Of a stretch of 10,126 bases of DNA, positions 9,092 through 10,126 are shown piece by piece. A model generated the notes under the pieces. It made no database searches and was not told the origin of the DNA. It saw only the letters and a program-made list of their open reading frames with translations. Made by a program: the position numbers and the translations under genes. Origin of the DNA: Deinococcus sp. (lineage in GTDB: Bacteria; Deinococcota; Deinococci; Deinococcales; Deinococcaceae); assembly GCA_018260275.1 (NCBI GenBank), contig JAGLBK010000095.1, positions 1-10,126 of the forward strand, in the 5' to 3' direction. Within the stretch, counting starts at the first letter, position 1; every line of letters starts with the position of its first letter.

Positions 9092-9692
9092 AGCCCAGCA
9101 CGCATTCCTCGTCGTTCTCGTCCTTTTCCGCTTCCTCCATCACCCAGCGTTGCAAATTCGCAAAGCGGCGTGAGAGTTCGCGGCGGCTGCCCGCACTCAG
9201 TTTCAACGTGCCAAAACTGCTGATGGGAGCGTCTACCGCGCCGCCAGGCTGCCGAACATAGACCAGCGGCCCGCGACCACTGTCCAGCGTGATGCTGGGT
9301 TCCTCGCCTGTTTCCCTTCGCCCCAGCGCAATACTCTGCGAGGCCGTGTCAAGGAATTGCCGCAGGAACGGCGCGTGCAGTCCGTACAGGTGTTCCTCCA
9401 GCACCGGGCGCTCGCACAGCCGCAGTGGAATCCGGAAAACTGCCGCCACAGCGCGGTAAATCTTGACGGGTCGCCCCCGACGAGTCTGCACACCGACCAC
9501 CTGAGCCAGTCCAGCGTCTTCCAGGCGAGAAACGATGCGGTGAACACGCTTGAGGTCAATGCCGGTATGCCTTGCCGCCTCGGAAATGCTCACGTCGCGC
9601 TCCATCAGCAGGCCCACCACCGCAAAGTCTTCCAGCCTCAGCAGCAAGCGGGCCTGGGTGGGGGTCTGGACTTCAAAGGTCGGAGCTGGCAT
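9072..9692 (-). CDS. Winged-helix transcriptional regulator (ArsR/MarR-like)
   Basis: 206 residues from ATG 9692. The N-terminal ~90 residues form a winged helix: LEDFAVVGLLMERDVSISEA, recognition region ARHTGIDLKRVHRIVSRLED, then a wing with basic RRGRPVKIYR (71-80). The remaining ~120 residues resemble no ligand domain I can name; they include LEEHLYGLHAPFLRQFL and an acidic end (EEAEKDENDEE). The frame is open upstream to ATG 9776, but ATG 9692 is preferred: it lies 7 nt after a TAAAAT -10 box, and the upstream 28 residues look like translated promoter DNA. The tail-to-tail overlap with the MFS gene makes it a plausible regulator of that transporter, though this is inference. The same promoter core as mfd is present. 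Confidence 0.75.
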   Translation of the reverse strand: MPAPTFEVQTPTQARLLLRLEDFAVVGLLMERDVSISEAARHTGIDLKRVHRIVSRLEDAGLAQVVGVQTRRGRPVKIYRAVAAVFRIPLRLCERPVLEEHLYGLHAPFLRQFLDTASQSIALGRRETGEEPSITLDSGRGPLVYVRQPGGAVDAPISSFGTLKLSAGSRRELSRRFANLQRWVMEEAEKDENDEECVLGFMLARL

Positions 9693-9699
9693 CGGGGGG

Positions 9700-9705
9700 A
9701 TTTTA
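9700..9705 (-). promoter_or_regulatory. Leaderless -10 box of the winged-helix regulator gene
   Basis: On the - strand TAAAAT is followed by CCCCCCG and ATG 9692, a 7-nt gap that puts transcription initiation at or next to the start codon. The 15-bp sequence GGCGTAAAATCCCCC (9695-9709) is identical to that in front of mfd. No Shine-Dalgarno or clear -35 box is visible. Confidence 0.5.
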
Positions 9706-9766
9706 CGCCCCAGATTGTGCTCAGGCGCGGCGGCGGGCCGAGGAGCTGACAGAAAATAATAACAAT

Positions 9767-9795
9767 TTGACATCATAATGACGCCATGTCATCAT
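9767..9795 (+). promoter_or_regulatory. Promoter with internal dyad upstream of the HigB-like gene
   Basis: A consensus -35 TTGACA (9767-9772) is followed 17 nt later by CATCAT (9790-9795), a 4-of-6 match to TATAAT. Inside it, TGACAT (9768-9773) and ATGTCA (9786-9791) form a perfect inverted repeat with a 12-nt spacer. ATGTCATC occurs at 9786-9793 and again at 9812-9819, 26 bp further. Autoregulation by a HigA-type antitoxin would fit such a site; the antitoxin gene is not in the window. Confidence 0.45.
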
Positions 9796-9807
9796 TCCTG
9801 TGTGCCG

Positions 9808-10038
9808 ATGAATGTCATCGCCTGGAAAACGCTGGCGGCTTTCGCGGCGCAATATCCGGATGCCCTGGAGCCGCTCGACCACTGGTTCAAGCAGGTGCGC
9901 CGCGCCGACTACACCTGTTTTGCCGACGTACGCGAAGATTTCGGCAGTGTGGACTGGGTGGGCGGCTTCCTGGTATTCAACATCGGCGGCAACAAATACC
10001 GCCTGATTGTGTTTCCTATTGATAACGAGTTAAGTTGA
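9808..10038 (+). pseudogene. HigB-type mRNA interferase toxin, C-terminally truncated
   Basis: From ATG 9808 the frame encodes 76 residues: MNVIAWKTLAAFAAQYPDAL, then LDHWFKQVRRADYTCFADVR, and GFLVFNIGGNKYRLIV. This is the HigB_toxin family pattern (RelE-like ribosome-dependent mRNA interferase), including the NIGGNKYRLI strand. Family members run to about 95-105 residues and continue with a V-Y-I-R-x-V-L-T-H-x-E-Y-D-like end; here homology stops after residue ~69 and the frame closes with PIDNELS. The break coincides with the start of transposase-like sequence on the other strand, so an insertion has probably removed the C-terminal strands. The start at 9808 fits the family N-terminus better than the in-frame ATG 9778. 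No Shine-Dalgarno is present. An inactive toxin is expected. Confidence 0.8.
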
Positions 10039-10126
10039 TATCGCATCGTTGTTCAGGCCAAGAAGCTTAGCCGGGAGCTGGCGGTAACGAATCTTGGGCC
10101 AGATGGTTCTCAGGTACTTCTTGAGT
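10013..10126. mobile_element. End of an insertion sequence interrupting higB (partial)
   Basis: HigB homology ends at about 10013-10020, and a transposase-like frame on the - strand stops at 10030, so the IS boundary should lie between them. The other end, the inverted repeats and the target duplication are outside the window, so the family cannot be assigned and the exact boundary is approximate. Confidence 0.5.
10030..10125 (-). CDS. C-terminal end of a probable transposase (partial)
   Basis: Reading in from the right edge on the - strand gives 31 residues ending at TAA 10030: LKKYLRTIWPKIRYRQL followed by PAKLLGLNNDAIST. The peptide is basic and helical, and it ends within about 10-17 bp of where the HigB homology breaks off, as expected of a transposase gene that fills its IS. 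Of the other two - strand frames, one stops within 60 nt of the edge. I do not recognise the IS family, and 31 residues are not enough for certainty. Confidence 0.5.
   Translation of the reverse strand, partial: LKKYLRTIWPKIRYRQLPAKLLGLNNDAIST

Noticed and set aside
9693..9776. 28-residue N-terminal extension of the winged-helix regulator (start at ATG 9776)
   Set aside because: A -10 box leading to ATG 9692 lies inside it, the extension has no domain character, and it overlaps the higB promoter region.

Overview
The window looks like chromosomal DNA from a Deinococcus-type bacterium (Deinococcota). This is an inference from four things: GC-rich backbone genes; a compact ~1,050-residue Mfd; several start codons placed 6-7 nt after a TANNNT -10 box, the leaderless-mRNA layout known to be common in Deinococcus; and DUF559, DUF4258/DUF2283 and HigB accessory genes between housekeeping genes. 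No database search was possible, so the genus is a best guess.

Layout from left to right. Positions 2-103 hold the tail of an unidentified gene. ttcA (199-1098, tRNA 2-thiocytidine synthetase) follows on the + strand and converges on a small DUF559 nuclease gene (1106-1474, -). That gene starts at the edge of a ~134-bp palindromic, MITE-like element (1475-1608). Next is a leaderless, translationally coupled DUF4258/DUF2283 pair (1682-2193), which resembles a toxin-antitoxin module. Positions 2389-4630 are a strikingly AT-rich two-gene operon. It encodes an exported PEGA-like/seven-bladed WD40 propeller protein, broken by a one-base frameshift in blade 2, and an exported helical, cysteine-bearing protein of unknown function. 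Only the signal-peptide region of the first gene has the GC content of the host.

mfd (4637-7786, -) converges on this operon and appears to be transcribed from a leaderless promoter with a GTG start. Divergent from it is a DHA3-like MFS efflux gene (7880-9091, +) with an in-frame UGA at codon 16. Its 3' end overlaps a convergent winged-helix regulator gene (9072-9692, -) whose promoter core is identical over 15 bp to that of mfd. At the right edge lies a HigB-type toxin gene (9808-10038, +). It has lost its C-terminal part and runs into the end of what looks like an insertion sequence, whose transposase reads in from the right (10030-10125, -).

How the parts work together: ttcA (tRNA modification) and mfd (transcription-coupled repair) are stable housekeeping genes. 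The stretches between them carry acquired or decaying material: a MITE, a nuclease, TA-like genes, a foreign-looking secreted pair, a nonsense-interrupted transporter and an IS-truncated toxin. Three of the accessory genes are interrupted, so either this is a decaying accessory region or some of the breaks are sequencing errors. The secreted propeller/helical pair is the most plausible candidate for an undescribed system.
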